DNA of 64,000 bases from Aeromicrobium sp. Sec7.5 (GTDB lineage Bacteria > Actinomycetota > Actinomycetes > Propionibacteriales > Nocardioidaceae). A model generated the notes under the pieces. It was not told the origin of the DNA. It saw only the letters and a list, made by a program, of their open reading frames with translations, and did not search any database. Below, piece by piece: positions 43,392-51,891 of this stretch. The DNA lies in contig NZ_JBAJIJ010000001.1 of assembly GCF_036867135.1 (NCBI RefSeq), positions 1,426,001-1,490,000 of the forward strand, given 5' to 3'. Numbering within the stretch: position 1 is the stretch's first letter; each line of letters starts with the position of its first letter. Both the position numbers and the translations under genes were made by a program.

Positions 43392-44405
43392 ATGAAGTGG
43401 CCTTTGAAGCGTGACGACACGCCCGACGACGTCCCCCCGAACTCCGATCAGCCGGGCTCCGACCGGCTGAGCTCCGACCAGGCAAGCTCCGACGAGCTGA
43501 ACCTCGACGTGCCGGCCCCGGACGAGCTGATCGATCCCGACGCCCTCTCGCCGAACGACCAGACGGTCCTGGTCGTGGCGCTCGACGGCTTCCTTTCCGC
43601 AGGTGGGGGATCGCGGATCGCGGCCGAGCACCTGTTGTCGGGGCACGGCGACGTGGTCCACTCCTTCGACATCGACGCGATGTTCGACTACCGCGCCCGT
43701 CGCCCGACGCTGCGGTTCCACAAGGACCACTACCTCGACTACGACGCCCCGCGCCTCGACGTCGTGCTGGAGCACGACCTCACGGGGCGCCCGTTCTTCG
43801 TGCTGGCAGGTCCCGAGCCTGACTTCCTGTGGGAGCGGTTCGCCGCCGAGGTCAGGCAGGTCATCGACGACCTCGACATCGACCTGACCCTGAGCCTGGG
43901 ATCGGTCCCGATGGGGGTGCCGCACACCCGTCCGATGCTCGTCACGGCGCACGGCACCTCGCCGGAGCTGATCGACCGCACCAACCTCTGGTCGGCCGAG
44001 CTCGTCGTGCCCTCGTCGGCCCAGTCGATGCTCGAGTACCGGCTCGGTTCGTGGGGTCACGAGGCCGCCGGCTACGTCGCGCACGTCCCGCACTACCTCG
44101 CCCAGGTCGACTACCCCGGCGCGGCGGTCGTGCTGCTCGAGGCGGTCACCGACCGGCTCGGACTCCAGATCGACCTGACCCCGCTGCGTGAGCGCCACGC
44201 GAGCGCGATGGTCGAGATCGAGTCGCAGATCGAGGACCAGCACGGTGCCGAGCTGGTGAGCGGGCTCGAGCAGCAGTACGACGCGTTCACCCGCGGCGCG
44301 GCCCAGTCGTTGCTCGCGAGCGACGAGGACCTCCCGAGTGCCGACGAGCTCGCCGGCCAGTTCGAGGAGTACCTGGCGCGCCAGCGCAAGAACGGCGACT
44401 CCTGA
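43392..44405 (+). CDS. PAC2-family protein
   Basis: The product (337 residues) starts with an acidic, Ser/Asp/Pro-rich tail of about 50 residues that includes imperfect repeats of the SDQ(P/A)xSD(R/E)LSSDQ kind. The PAC2 domain follows: VLVVALDGFLSAGGGSRIAAEHLL, FVLAGPEPDFLWERFAAEV, and SLGSVPMGVPHTRPMLVTAHGTSPEL. Bacterial PAC2 proteins resemble proteasome-assembly chaperone 2; their role is unclear. It is 13 bp after dxs, hence probably co-transcribed. Confidence 0.82.
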   Translation: MKWPLKRDDTPDDVPPNSDQPGSDRLSSDQASSDELNLDVPAPDELIDPDALSPNDQTVLVVALDGFLSAGGGSRIAAEHLLSGHGDVVHSFDIDAMFDYRARRPTLRFHKDHYLDYDAPRLDVVLEHDLTGRPFFVLAGPEPDFLWERFAAEVRQVIDDLDIDLTLSLGSVPMGVPHTRPMLVTAHGTSPELIDRTNLWSAELVVPSSAQSMLEYRLGSWGHEAAGYVAHVPHYLAQVDYPGAAVVLLEAVTDRLGLQIDLTPLRERHASAMVEIESQIEDQHGAELVSGLEQQYDAFTRGAAQSLLASDEDLPSADELAGQFEEYLARQRKNGDS

Positions 44406-44419
44406 GTCCTGCGGGTCGC

Positions 44420-44425
44420 TAGGAT
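44420..44425 (+). promoter_or_regulatory. -10 element for leaderless tesB
   Basis: TAGGAT ends 6 nt before GTG 44432, within the 26-bp gap after the PAC2 gene. Confidence 0.45.
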
Positions 44426-44431
44426 CGCGTC

Positions 44432-45292
44432 GTGCCTGCCTCTCTCACTGAACTGCTGGACCTGCTCGAGCTCGAACAGCTCGAGGTCGGACTCTTCCGC
44501 GGTCGCCAGCCCCAGAGCTCGATGCTGAAGCGCGTCTTCGGCGGGCAGGTCGCGGCCCAGGCGGTGGTCGCGGCGCAGAACACGGTGCCGGACGACCGGC
44601 ACCTGCACTCGCTGCACATCTACTTCATCCTCGGGGGCGACCCCAGCATCCCGATCGTCTACGACGTCGAGAACGTGCGCGACGGCCGCTCCTTCACGAC
44701 CCGTCGGGTCGCCGCCCGTCAGCACGGCAAGATCATCTTCTACATGACGGCCTCGTTCCAGGTCGAGGAGCCGGGCTTCGAGCACCAGGACCCCTTGCCG
44801 GACGTGCCGTCGCCCGACGACGCCATCCCGCTGGGCGAGATCGTCAAGGCCCGCGGCCCGGAGTACGCCGAGCAGTGGAGCCGTGAGTGGTCGTCGTTCG
44901 ACCTGCGCTACGTCGGTGACAACCGGTCGGACGCCGCCCGCGACGCCAGCGGGCGACTCGTCGTGCAGCGCCTCTGGTTCAAGGCCTCGGGCCAGCTGCC
45001 GCCGTCGCGCCTGATCCACAACGCCGCGTTCACCTACATCAGCGACCTGAGCCTGCTGGGCGCCTCGCTCGTGCCGCACGGCGTCTACATCGGGTCGCCG
45101 AACATCCAGCCCGCCTCCCTCGACCACGTGATCTGGTTCCACCGGCCGGTCGCGGTGGACGGCTGGATGCTCTACGACCAGTCGTCGCCGTCGGCCTCGG
45201 GGGCCCGCGGCCTCAGCACCGCGCGCGTGTTCGACGAGCGCGGTGCCCTGGTGGCGACCGTGGCCCAGGAGGGCCTCATCCGGCAGGTCTAG
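44432..45292 (+). CDS. tesB: Acyl-CoA thioesterase II
   Basis: TesB hydrolyses acyl-CoAs to free acid and CoA. The protein (286 residues) has the double hotdog fold: FRGRQPQSSMLKRVFGGQVAAQAVVAA and LHSLHIYFILGGDPSIPIVYDVENVRDGRSFTTRRV-type sequence in the first half, and YISDLSLLGASLVPHG and LDHVIWFHRPVAVDGWMLYDQSSPSASGARGL-type sequence in the second. Length and order fit E. coli TesB. Its stop codon abuts the stop of the convergent hydrolase gene with no gap or terminator. Confidence 0.94.
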   Translation: MPASLTELLDLLELEQLEVGLFRGRQPQSSMLKRVFGGQVAAQAVVAAQNTVPDDRHLHSLHIYFILGGDPSIPIVYDVENVRDGRSFTTRRVAARQHGKIIFYMTASFQVEEPGFEHQDPLPDVPSPDDAIPLGEIVKARGPEYAEQWSREWSSFDLRYVGDNRSDAARDASGRLVVQRLWFKASGQLPPSRLIHNAAFTYISDLSLLGASLVPHGVYIGSPNIQPASLDHVIWFHRPVAVDGWMLYDQSSPSASGARGLSTARVFDERGALVATVAQEGLIRQV

Positions 45293-47176
45293 CTAGCGAC
45301 GACCCAGCAGCAGGCCGAGCGACGGCAGCAGGCCCAGGACGCTGGAGAGCAGCGAGGTGACGGTGGTCGTCAGCGCGGCGACGGGCGTCGGCACCGGTGC
45401 CGGTGCGGACGGTGTCGCCGGAGGTGCGACGGGCAGCGCCGTGGCGAGGTCGCTCTCCGGCAGCACCGGGAACAACAGCCGCGAGCCGCTGGTGCCTCCG
45501 ACCTCGACGGTGTTGAGGCCGGGGACCGTGGGCAGTGAGAACGCCGAGGCGCCCACGATGTCCAGTCGGATGCGGTGACCCGCCTTGAAGCGGTTGGCGA
45601 CGGGCCACATCTCGACCTGGTACAGCCGCGAGCTGAGGAAGCCGGCCAGCGGCGTCTTGACGCTGTAGTCGCCGTACGGCTGCACGATCGTGCCGTTCTG
45701 GTCCTTGAGCGACTTCTCCTCGACGACGTTCGGGAACGACGACAGCAGGCGACCGACCGTCAGAGGGTGCGCGGTGCCGTCGGGGTGGACGTCGGAGACC
45801 ACGGCCCAGATGGCCGTCTCCGGCGACGTCGTCGACAGGCGGACCTGCAGCGAGGCGGGTCCGGCCGAGACCACGTTCTGCGTGAGCGCCGGCGTCGTGT
45901 AGCTCAGGCCCGGCAGTCCGACGAGGCCGTTCATGTCGGTCAGGCCGGGGAGCTGCGAGGTCAGCAGCTGCAGGCCGGCCGCGTCGAGCAGCGACGTCGT
46001 GGGGGAGTCGGTCGCCAGCGGGCTCGAGGGGAGGGGAAGGTACGACTGCGCCGCCGACTGCTGGGGCGTGCCGAGCGTCAGGGTGCCGTCGTTCAGGGTC
46101 GCCGCCGTGCCGCTGCGGGTCGCGTCGAGGTTCAGCGCGGCCCAGGTCGTCCCCGGCAGCGGCCAGTCGGCACCGTCCCGACTCAGGTACTGGCCCGCGA
46201 GCATGTCGCGGCGGTCGCCGTCCGCCAGCGTCAGCTGCACGGCGGGGTCCTCGGTGATGCCGTTGTCCATGTCGCGCAGGTAGTGGTCGTACCAGGCCTG
46301 CATGTCGGCCTGACCGTTGTCGGTGCCGGCCGGGAACCCGTCGTGTCCGCCCGCGAGCAACAGGTGCGATCCGTTGTCGCGCAGCTCCTGGTAGCCCTGG
46401 AACGCGCCGCGCGACTCCACGTCGAAGATGCCGTTGATCGCGAGGATCGGCAGGTCGTTGGCGTCCCCGCGGAAGCCGCGCTCCTGCCAGAAGGTGTCGA
46501 GCGTCGGGTGCAGGAAGCCGGCCTGGAGTCCGCTGTCGAGCAGGCCGGTCACGGCGTCGAGGGAGCCGACCGGGTCGTTGGCCAGCCGGTTGGGTCCCTG
46601 GGCGAGCGCCAGGGCGCCGATGCCGAGGATCACGGCGGCGCCGGGGACGATGTTGCTGACGCCGCCCGGCACGAGCAGGTCGCGGTAGAGCTCGAACGTC
46701 CCGGAGCGCAGGGTCGCGGTGTCGACGCAGGGCAGCTCGAGGTGCATCGAGTTGTAGATCATGATCGCGCTGGCGGAGAACCCGTGGACGCCGAGCCGTC
46801 CGTTGCTCCAGGGCTGGCCGCACGCCCACTGGAGGACCTCCGACACGTCCTGCTGGCTGCGCGGACCGAGGGCGTCGAAGCCGCCGGAGCTGGCCCCGGT
46901 GCCGCGCAGCTGCACCAGGAGGTGGTTGTAGCTGCCGTCGGGCATGAAGGTCGCCGAGCCCGGCCCGTAGGGGCTGAACTCGATCACGGTGGGCCGGGCC
47001 GTGGCGGGGCCCTGGCTCGTCAGGGTCGTCTGCAGCTCGACCCCGTCGGAGACGGTGACCCGCTCCTCCTGCGTCGTGGTGTCGGCGGCCGCCGGCATCG
47101 CGGTCGTCGCGACGAGCAACGGTGCCAGGAGGACCAGGGCGGAGGCGACGCGGAGTCGACGCAGGAGAGGGTTCAC
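45293..47176 (-). CDS. Secreted CocE/NonD-family alpha/beta hydrolase
   Basis: The product (627 residues) opens with a Sec signal peptide (LRVASALVLLAPLLVATTAMPAAA ends near residue 31). The S15/CocE-type hydrolase follows, with nucleophile in VHGFSAS, acid in INGIFDVESRG, base in AGGHDGFP, and a C-terminal jelly-roll domain (VEMWPVANRFKAGHRIRLDI). The nucleophile elbow GFSAS departs from the GxSY form in its neighbour. A short hydrophobic C-terminal end may anchor it. It is probably an exported esterase or peptidase; the substrate is unknown. GTG 47176 has GAAGGG just upstream. Confidence 0.85.
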   Translation of the reverse strand: MNPLLRRLRVASALVLLAPLLVATTAMPAAADTTTQEERVTVSDGVELQTTLTSQGPATARPTVIEFSPYGPGSATFMPDGSYNHLLVQLRGTGASSGGFDALGPRSQQDVSEVLQWACGQPWSNGRLGVHGFSASAIMIYNSMHLELPCVDTATLRSGTFELYRDLLVPGGVSNIVPGAAVILGIGALALAQGPNRLANDPVGSLDAVTGLLDSGLQAGFLHPTLDTFWQERGFRGDANDLPILAINGIFDVESRGAFQGYQELRDNGSHLLLAGGHDGFPAGTDNGQADMQAWYDHYLRDMDNGITEDPAVQLTLADGDRRDMLAGQYLSRDGADWPLPGTTWAALNLDATRSGTAATLNDGTLTLGTPQQSAAQSYLPLPSSPLATDSPTTSLLDAAGLQLLTSQLPGLTDMNGLVGLPGLSYTTPALTQNVVSAGPASLQVRLSTTSPETAIWAVVSDVHPDGTAHPLTVGRLLSSFPNVVEEKSLKDQNGTIVQPYGDYSVKTPLAGFLSSRLYQVEMWPVANRFKAGHRIRLDIVGASAFSLPTVPGLNTVEVGGTSGSRLLFPVLPESDLATALPVAPPATPSAPAPVPTPVAALTTTVTSLLSSVLGLLPSLGLLLGRR

Positions 47177-47196
47177 ATACCCTTCAACGCCGTGAA

Positions 47197-47245
47197 GTGA
47201 CCACGGTCACGGGTCGAGAGCAACTTTCTTGTACGGATGTACCAA
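47197..47245 (-). promoter_or_regulatory. Two palindromes between the paired hydrolase genes
   Basis: GTGACC-AC-GGTCAC (47197-47210) is a perfect inverted repeat 20 bp upstream of the first hydrolase start. TTGTACGGATGTACCAA (47229-47245) is a second near-palindrome of the TetR-operator kind. Both fall in the 68-bp gap between the hydrolase genes and could control the downstream one. Confidence 0.35.
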
Positions 47246-49450
47246 TCAGTGCCGCGTGTGCTCACGCGCTCGGCCGAGGAACCGGTGACGCACCACCGAG
47301 GCAGCGGCCAGGGTGCCGGCACCGAGGAGCAGCAGCCACGCGATCGGCAGACCGCTCGCGGTACCAGGGCCGGTCGTCGCGGCCGTCGCGGTGTACCCGG
47401 GCACGAACGAGTCGCTGGTGTCGCCCTCGGGGGAGCCGGTGACCTCGCCGCCGTCGTAGCCGGAACCGGGTCCGGGGCCGGCCGCCGCACTGGTGTCGGC
47501 GGCGTCGAGCGCCGACCGCACGTCCTCCAGCACGGCCGACTCCGCCTCGGCGTTGTCGGAACCGGAGGTGCCGAGGGTCGGCAACGTGAGGCGTGACGGG
47601 TGCTCGGCATCGTTGTGGATCGTGATGACGCCCAGCTGGCCCGCCAGGTTGGTCAGGGGCGAGAGCAGGTGCGGCGTGTCGAACGACTGGACCGAGATCC
47701 GGAGGCGTTCGCCCTCGTTGACCACCGCGCCGGTCGGGAAGACCTCGACGTCGACCGGCACGATCTCGCCCGGTGCGAGGACCCGACGCGACTCCTGGGT
47801 GAACGGGTGCCACGGCTGGATGATCTCGCCGTCGAGCGTGACGGACCGCGACTCGTCGAGCTCGGCCAGGGAGATGACCTGCCACCCGCCCGTGAGCCGG
47901 TCGACGACACCGTCGGGGGTGACCCGCGAGACGCTGACCGAGAGCATCCCGTCGCCAGTCGTGCTCGAGGTGTACAGGCGCGCGTTGATGGGTCCGAGGA
48001 TGTTCAGGTCGCTCGTCAGCGGGGCTGTCTCGTAGACGACTCCGGTGGCGTCGTTGAGCGCGGCGTTCTGGTTGCAGGCCTCCCAGGCGCCGATCAGGTT
48101 CAGCACGCCCGCGGTCCACTGCGAGGTGCTGCGCGAGCACAGCCCGGCCACCGGGATCGGGAGGATCTGCGACGACCCCGCGACGACCTCGCCCTGGGTG
48201 AGCTGACCGCTCGCGCCGCCCAGCGTGGTCGAGCTGCCGGACAGCTTGAACGAGGCCGCCGTCTGGTCGCTCAGGTAGGAGTCGCGGTACTGCCACTGGC
48301 CGGACCCGAGCTCGTAGTAGGAGAAGCTCGGCAGGTCGGAGTCCAGCGCCGGGTCGGGCAGTCCCTTGACGTAGTGGTCGAACCAGCGCAGCTGCAGCTC
48401 GCCGAGGGTGCCCAGGCCGGCGTCCGGGACGCCTTGGCCGTTGGAGCCCTGGAGGTGGTCCCACGGTCCGAGGATCATCTTGACCGGGACGCCCCGCTCG
48501 CGCAGGGCCTGGTAGACCAGCGGCGTGCCGCGCTGGAACAAGTCGTACTCGCCGCCGATCAGGAACGTCGGCACGTCGATGTTCGGCACGGAGTTCGTGA
48601 TCGTGCTCCGCGACTCGTAGAACTCGCCGTCGTACGCCTGGGGTCCGCCCAGCGCCGCCTCGAGCAGCAGCTGGATCGACGACGCGCCGTTGCCGACGAG
48701 GTGGGTCAGGAGATTCTCGACCGCCTGGGGTGACGTCGACGGCACGAGGCCGGTCAGGTTGACCAGTCCGAGCCACAGCGGCATGAAGCCCGTGTCGAGC
48801 TGGCCGCCGGAGGCAACGATGTCGCGGTACACCTCGGCGGTGGGCACCTGGGGGAAGATCGCCTTCAGTCCCTCGGGGTTCTGTCCGGCCGCGAAGAGCT
48901 GGCTGATGCCCATGTACGACGGCCCCGACATCGCGACCGACCCGTTGCTCCACGGCTGCTGGGCCGCCCACTCGACGATCTCCTTGGCGTCGAGCTGCTC
49001 CCGCTCGCCGAAGACCTGCCAGGTGCCGCCGGAGCTACCGGTGCCGCGGGCGTCGACCGTGAGCTGGAGGTAGCCACGCTTGACGAGGAACTCCGGATCG
49101 GCGCCGCCGAGGGTCGCGCCGCTGGGGCTGCCGATCACGGTCTTGCTGTAGGCCGTGATCGTCACGACGACCGGCAGTGCGGCGTCGACGACCTGGCCGT
49201 CGGCGTCGACCGGGCGCTTCAGGTCGGCCAGGAGGACGGTGCCGTCGGACGTCGGGATCTCGAGGTCGGTCTCGACGACGGTTGCGGGGTGCTCCTCGGG
49301 CCGCGGCTCCCAGCCGGAGCCGGCCGGCGCGGCCGGTGCGGTGGCGACCGCAGCTGCTGCTGCCGACGTCGGGATCGGGGGAGCCGCCGTCGCCGCCACG
49401 GGGGCGACGAGCGCAGCGGCCGTCAGGGCGGCAGCCGTCAAGAGACGCAT
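47246..49450 (-). CDS. Secreted, C-terminally anchored CocE/NonD-family hydrolase
   Basis: The product (734 residues) has a signal peptide (LLTAAALTAAALVAPVAATA), then a CocE/NonD hydrolase with nucleophile in MSGPSYMGIS, acid in IGGEYDLFQRG, base in LGPWDHLQG, and a C-terminal beta domain (VNEGERLRISVQSFD). A Gly/Ser/Asp-rich linker leads to one transmembrane helix (LPIAWLLLLGAGTLAAASVV) with a basic tail RHRFLGRAR, so it is likely held on the outer face of the membrane. GGAGG lies 6 nt before ATG 49450. With its neighbour it forms a duplicated pair. Confidence 0.86.
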   Translation of the reverse strand: MRLLTAAALTAAALVAPVAATAAPPIPTSAAAAAVATAPAAPAGSGWEPRPEEHPATVVETDLEIPTSDGTVLLADLKRPVDADGQVVDAALPVVVTITAYSKTVIGSPSGATLGGADPEFLVKRGYLQLTVDARGTGSSGGTWQVFGEREQLDAKEIVEWAAQQPWSNGSVAMSGPSYMGISQLFAAGQNPEGLKAIFPQVPTAEVYRDIVASGGQLDTGFMPLWLGLVNLTGLVPSTSPQAVENLLTHLVGNGASSIQLLLEAALGGPQAYDGEFYESRSTITNSVPNIDVPTFLIGGEYDLFQRGTPLVYQALRERGVPVKMILGPWDHLQGSNGQGVPDAGLGTLGELQLRWFDHYVKGLPDPALDSDLPSFSYYELGSGQWQYRDSYLSDQTAASFKLSGSSTTLGGASGQLTQGEVVAGSSQILPIPVAGLCSRSTSQWTAGVLNLIGAWEACNQNAALNDATGVVYETAPLTSDLNILGPINARLYTSSTTGDGMLSVSVSRVTPDGVVDRLTGGWQVISLAELDESRSVTLDGEIIQPWHPFTQESRRVLAPGEIVPVDVEVFPTGAVVNEGERLRISVQSFDTPHLLSPLTNLAGQLGVITIHNDAEHPSRLTLPTLGTSGSDNAEAESAVLEDVRSALDAADTSAAAGPGPGSGYDGGEVTGSPEGDTSDSFVPGYTATAATTGPGTASGLPIAWLLLLGAGTLAAASVVRHRFLGRAREHTRH

Positions 49451-49508
49451 GAGAACCTCCGGTGTCGTGGTGACCAACGACACAGTAGACGCCCAGTTAC
49501 CGCAGTCC

Positions 49509-50390
49509 TCAGGCGAGCGGGGTGACCCGGCCGACCATGTGCGTGACGGGCTTGCGCGCCCCCACGACCCCGAGGTCGATCGAGCCGCCGGACTCGCGCG
49601 AACCGAACACCACGGTGGTCGGCAGCAGGATCGGCTTCTTGAACTCGACGTCGATCCGGAACGCGTCCGGCAGGCGGTTGGCCAGCGCCGCGAGGGCATG
49701 CGCCTTGGTCCACATGCCGTGCGCGATGTTGGTCGGGAACCCGAACGCCTTCGCCGTGAGCGGGTACAGGTGGATCGGGTTGCGATCCCCTGACACGGCG
49801 CCGTAACGACGGCCCAGGTTGCCCGCGAGCTTCCAGTGCACGACGCCGTTGGGGGCCTCGAGACCCTCCAGCGGGGCAGGAGTCGCCTCGGCCTCGCCAC
49901 CGCGACCACGCGCGAACAGCGTGGTGACCTCGGTCCAGACGACCTCACCGTCGACCGTGACGTCGGTCAGGAGGTCGATCAGACGCCCCTTCGGGTGCGG
50001 GCGCAGGTCGGCGGCACGCACCGAGACGTCGAACGTCTCGTCGGCCGTGAGTGGGCGGTGCTGCGTGATCGTGTTGCGCAGGTGCACCAGGCCCATCGGC
50101 GCGAACGGGAACGCCGTGTCGGTCATGAGCGACATGTGGAGCCCGAACGCCGCCATGTGCGGGTAGGTGGCCGGCAGGGCCTCCCCGCGCCCGAAGCCGC
50201 AGACCTCGCGGTACCGCTCCAGGTGGGCGGGATCGGTCGTGACGCCCGTGCGCTGCAGGACGAGGTCCGGAGCACCACCCGAGGCGTGCTTGACGCCCGG
50301 CAGGGACCCGACGCCCGGGATGGCCGGCAGGGCCGCCTTCAGCATGAGGGGTGCCGTCGACGGCGCCTTGGCGAAGGTGCGCGTCACCAT
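49509..50390 (-). CDS. htdX: MaoC-like (3R)-hydroxyacyl dehydratase (HtdX-like)
   Basis: The product (293 residues) has two hotdog halves; the second has the hydratase-2 motif SGDRNPIHLYPLTAKAFGF...IAHGMW, which holds the Asp/His catalytic pair. It should dehydrate 3-hydroxyacyl thioesters. It lies one base after the fabG4-like gene, and fadA2 runs divergently from that gene: the same trio as mycobacterial Rv0241c-Rv0242c/Rv0243, so the assignment rests on both motif and context. Confidence 0.86.
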   Translation of the reverse strand: MVTRTFAKAPSTAPLMLKAALPAIPGVGSLPGVKHASGGAPDLVLQRTGVTTDPAHLERYREVCGFGRGEALPATYPHMAAFGLHMSLMTDTAFPFAPMGLVHLRNTITQHRPLTADETFDVSVRAADLRPHPKGRLIDLLTDVTVDGEVVWTEVTTLFARGRGGEAEATPAPLEGLEAPNGVVHWKLAGNLGRRYGAVSGDRNPIHLYPLTAKAFGFPTNIAHGMWTKAHALAALANRLPDAFRIDVEFKKPILLPTTVVFGSRESGGSIDLGVVGARKPVTHMVGRVTPLA

Positions 50391-50391
50391 G

Positions 50392-51747
50392 TCAGGACGC
50401 GCCGATCAGCATCTGGCCGTTGACGCCGATCACGTTGCCGCTGACGGTGGCCGAGCCGGGGCTCGCGAGCCACGCGATGGTCTCGGCGACGTCGACGGGC
50501 AGGCCGCCCTGCGACATCGAGTTCATGCGACGGCCGGCCTCGCGGATGCCGAGCGGGATGGTCTTGACCATCTCGGTCTCCATGAACCCGGGGGCGATGA
50601 CGTTGGCCGTGATGCCGCGGTCGGCGACGCGCTGGGAGAGCGACTGGATCCAGCCGATCACGCCGGCCTTGGCCGAGGCGTAGTTGGTCTGCCCGTTGTT
50701 GCCGGCGATGCCCGCGATCGACGCGATGCCGACGATGGAGCCACCCTCGTTGATCAGGCCCTGCTCGAGCAGCTGGTCGGTGATGCGCTGCGGCGCGCCG
50801 ACCGAGATCTCGACGACGAGCTGCCAGTTCTCCGGCTTCATGTTGCGCAGGCGCTTGTCGCGCGTGATGCCGGCGTTGTGGACGATGATGTCGATCGCGC
50901 CGTGGTGCTTCTGGATGTACTCGGCGATCTCGGCCGGGGCGTCGGGCGAGGTGATGTCGCCGACGATGTAGCCGCCACCGAGCTCCTCGGCCAGGGCCTT
51001 GAGGTCGTCGGCGAGCGGCGGGACGTCGAGCCCGATCACGGTGGCGCCGTCGCGGGCCAGCGTGCGCATGTCGGCCTCACCGAGACCGCGCGAGGCGCCC
51101 GTGACGAGCGCGACCTTGCCGGCCAGCGGCTTGGTGACGTCCTTGACGGCCGGCGCCTTCGTGATGCCCGTCGTGCCGAGGCGCACGACCTGGCCCGAGA
51201 CGTAGGCCGACTTGGGGGAGAGGAGGAAGCCGAGCGTGGAGCCCACCGTCTTCTCGGCACCCTGGGAGACGTAGACGAGGTTGACGGTCGAGCCGCCCCC
51301 GATCTCCTTGCCGAGCGAGCGCGAGAATCCCTCGAGCGCGCGCTGGGCGATGGCCGCGCCCTCGGTGGCGGCCTGCTCCGGGTCGGCGCCGATCACGACG
51401 ACGCGGCCGCTCGAGGCCACCTGGCGCAGGACGGGGGTGAAGAACTCCTGCAGGGCCACCAGGCCGGCTGCGGAGTCGATACCGGTGGCGTCGAAGACGA
51501 GGCCCTTGTACTTCTTGCCGTCGGCCCGGACCCCGGTGGAGTCGATGCCGTACGCCTTCAGCGCCGCGGTGATGGCCTTGCTGACCGGTCCCGCCGCCCC
51601 GGTGGTGGCGCTGCCCGTGAGGACGCTGCCCTTGACCAGCGGGCCGCCGGCGTACCGGTCGAGGTAGGGCGGGTTCGGCAGGCCCAGGTTCTTGACCAGG
51701 AACTTGCCGACGGGGTTGTGCGCGAGATCTTGGTAACGATCGCTCAC
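50392..51747 (-). CDS. fabG4: High-molecular-weight 3-oxoacyl reductase (FabG4-like)
   Basis: The 451-residue protein is twice the usual FabG length. The N-terminal half is a degenerate Rossmann-like domain; the C-terminal half is an SDR with LVTGASRGLGEADMR, HNAGITRD, and the catalytic YASAKAG. This matches the NADH-dependent HMwFabG (FabG4) of mycobacteria, which reduces 3-oxoacyl-CoA. Together with HtdX and FadA2 it can build or break down beta-oxidised acyl chains. GTG 51747 has AGGA about 9 nt upstream. Confidence 0.9.
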   Translation of the reverse strand: MSDRYQDLAHNPVGKFLVKNLGLPNPPYLDRYAGGPLVKGSVLTGSATTGAAGPVSKAITAALKAYGIDSTGVRADGKKYKGLVFDATGIDSAAGLVALQEFFTPVLRQVASSGRVVVIGADPEQAATEGAAIAQRALEGFSRSLGKEIGGGSTVNLVYVSQGAEKTVGSTLGFLLSPKSAYVSGQVVRLGTTGITKAPAVKDVTKPLAGKVALVTGASRGLGEADMRTLARDGATVIGLDVPPLADDLKALAEELGGGYIVGDITSPDAPAEIAEYIQKHHGAIDIIVHNAGITRDKRLRNMKPENWQLVVEISVGAPQRITDQLLEQGLINEGGSIVGIASIAGIAGNNGQTNYASAKAGVIGWIQSLSQRVADRGITANVIAPGFMETEMVKTIPLGIREAGRRMNSMSQGGLPVDVAETIAWLASPGSATVSGNVIGVNGQMLIGAS

Positions 51748-51767
51748 GGGTGTGTCCTATCTCTCGA

Positions 51768-51780
51768 ATACCGGTGGTAT
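51768..51780 (-). promoter_or_regulatory. Palindrome between fabG4 and fadA2
   Basis: ATACC-GGT-GGTAT is a perfect inverted repeat 20 bp upstream of fabG4. A longer symmetric ACTGT-N11-ACAGT lies at 51797-51817 in the same 144-bp divergent gap. Either could bind the TetR protein encoded beyond fadA2; no binding data can be inferred. Confidence 0.35.
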
Positions 51781-51891
51781 CTGAATCCGACACCTGACTG
51801 TAACCTCGTGTGACAGTACCGGTCCACTCCGGCACGACGAGGCACATGTCACGTTCCGTGACCATCATCGACACATTCGAGGAGTCCCGCC

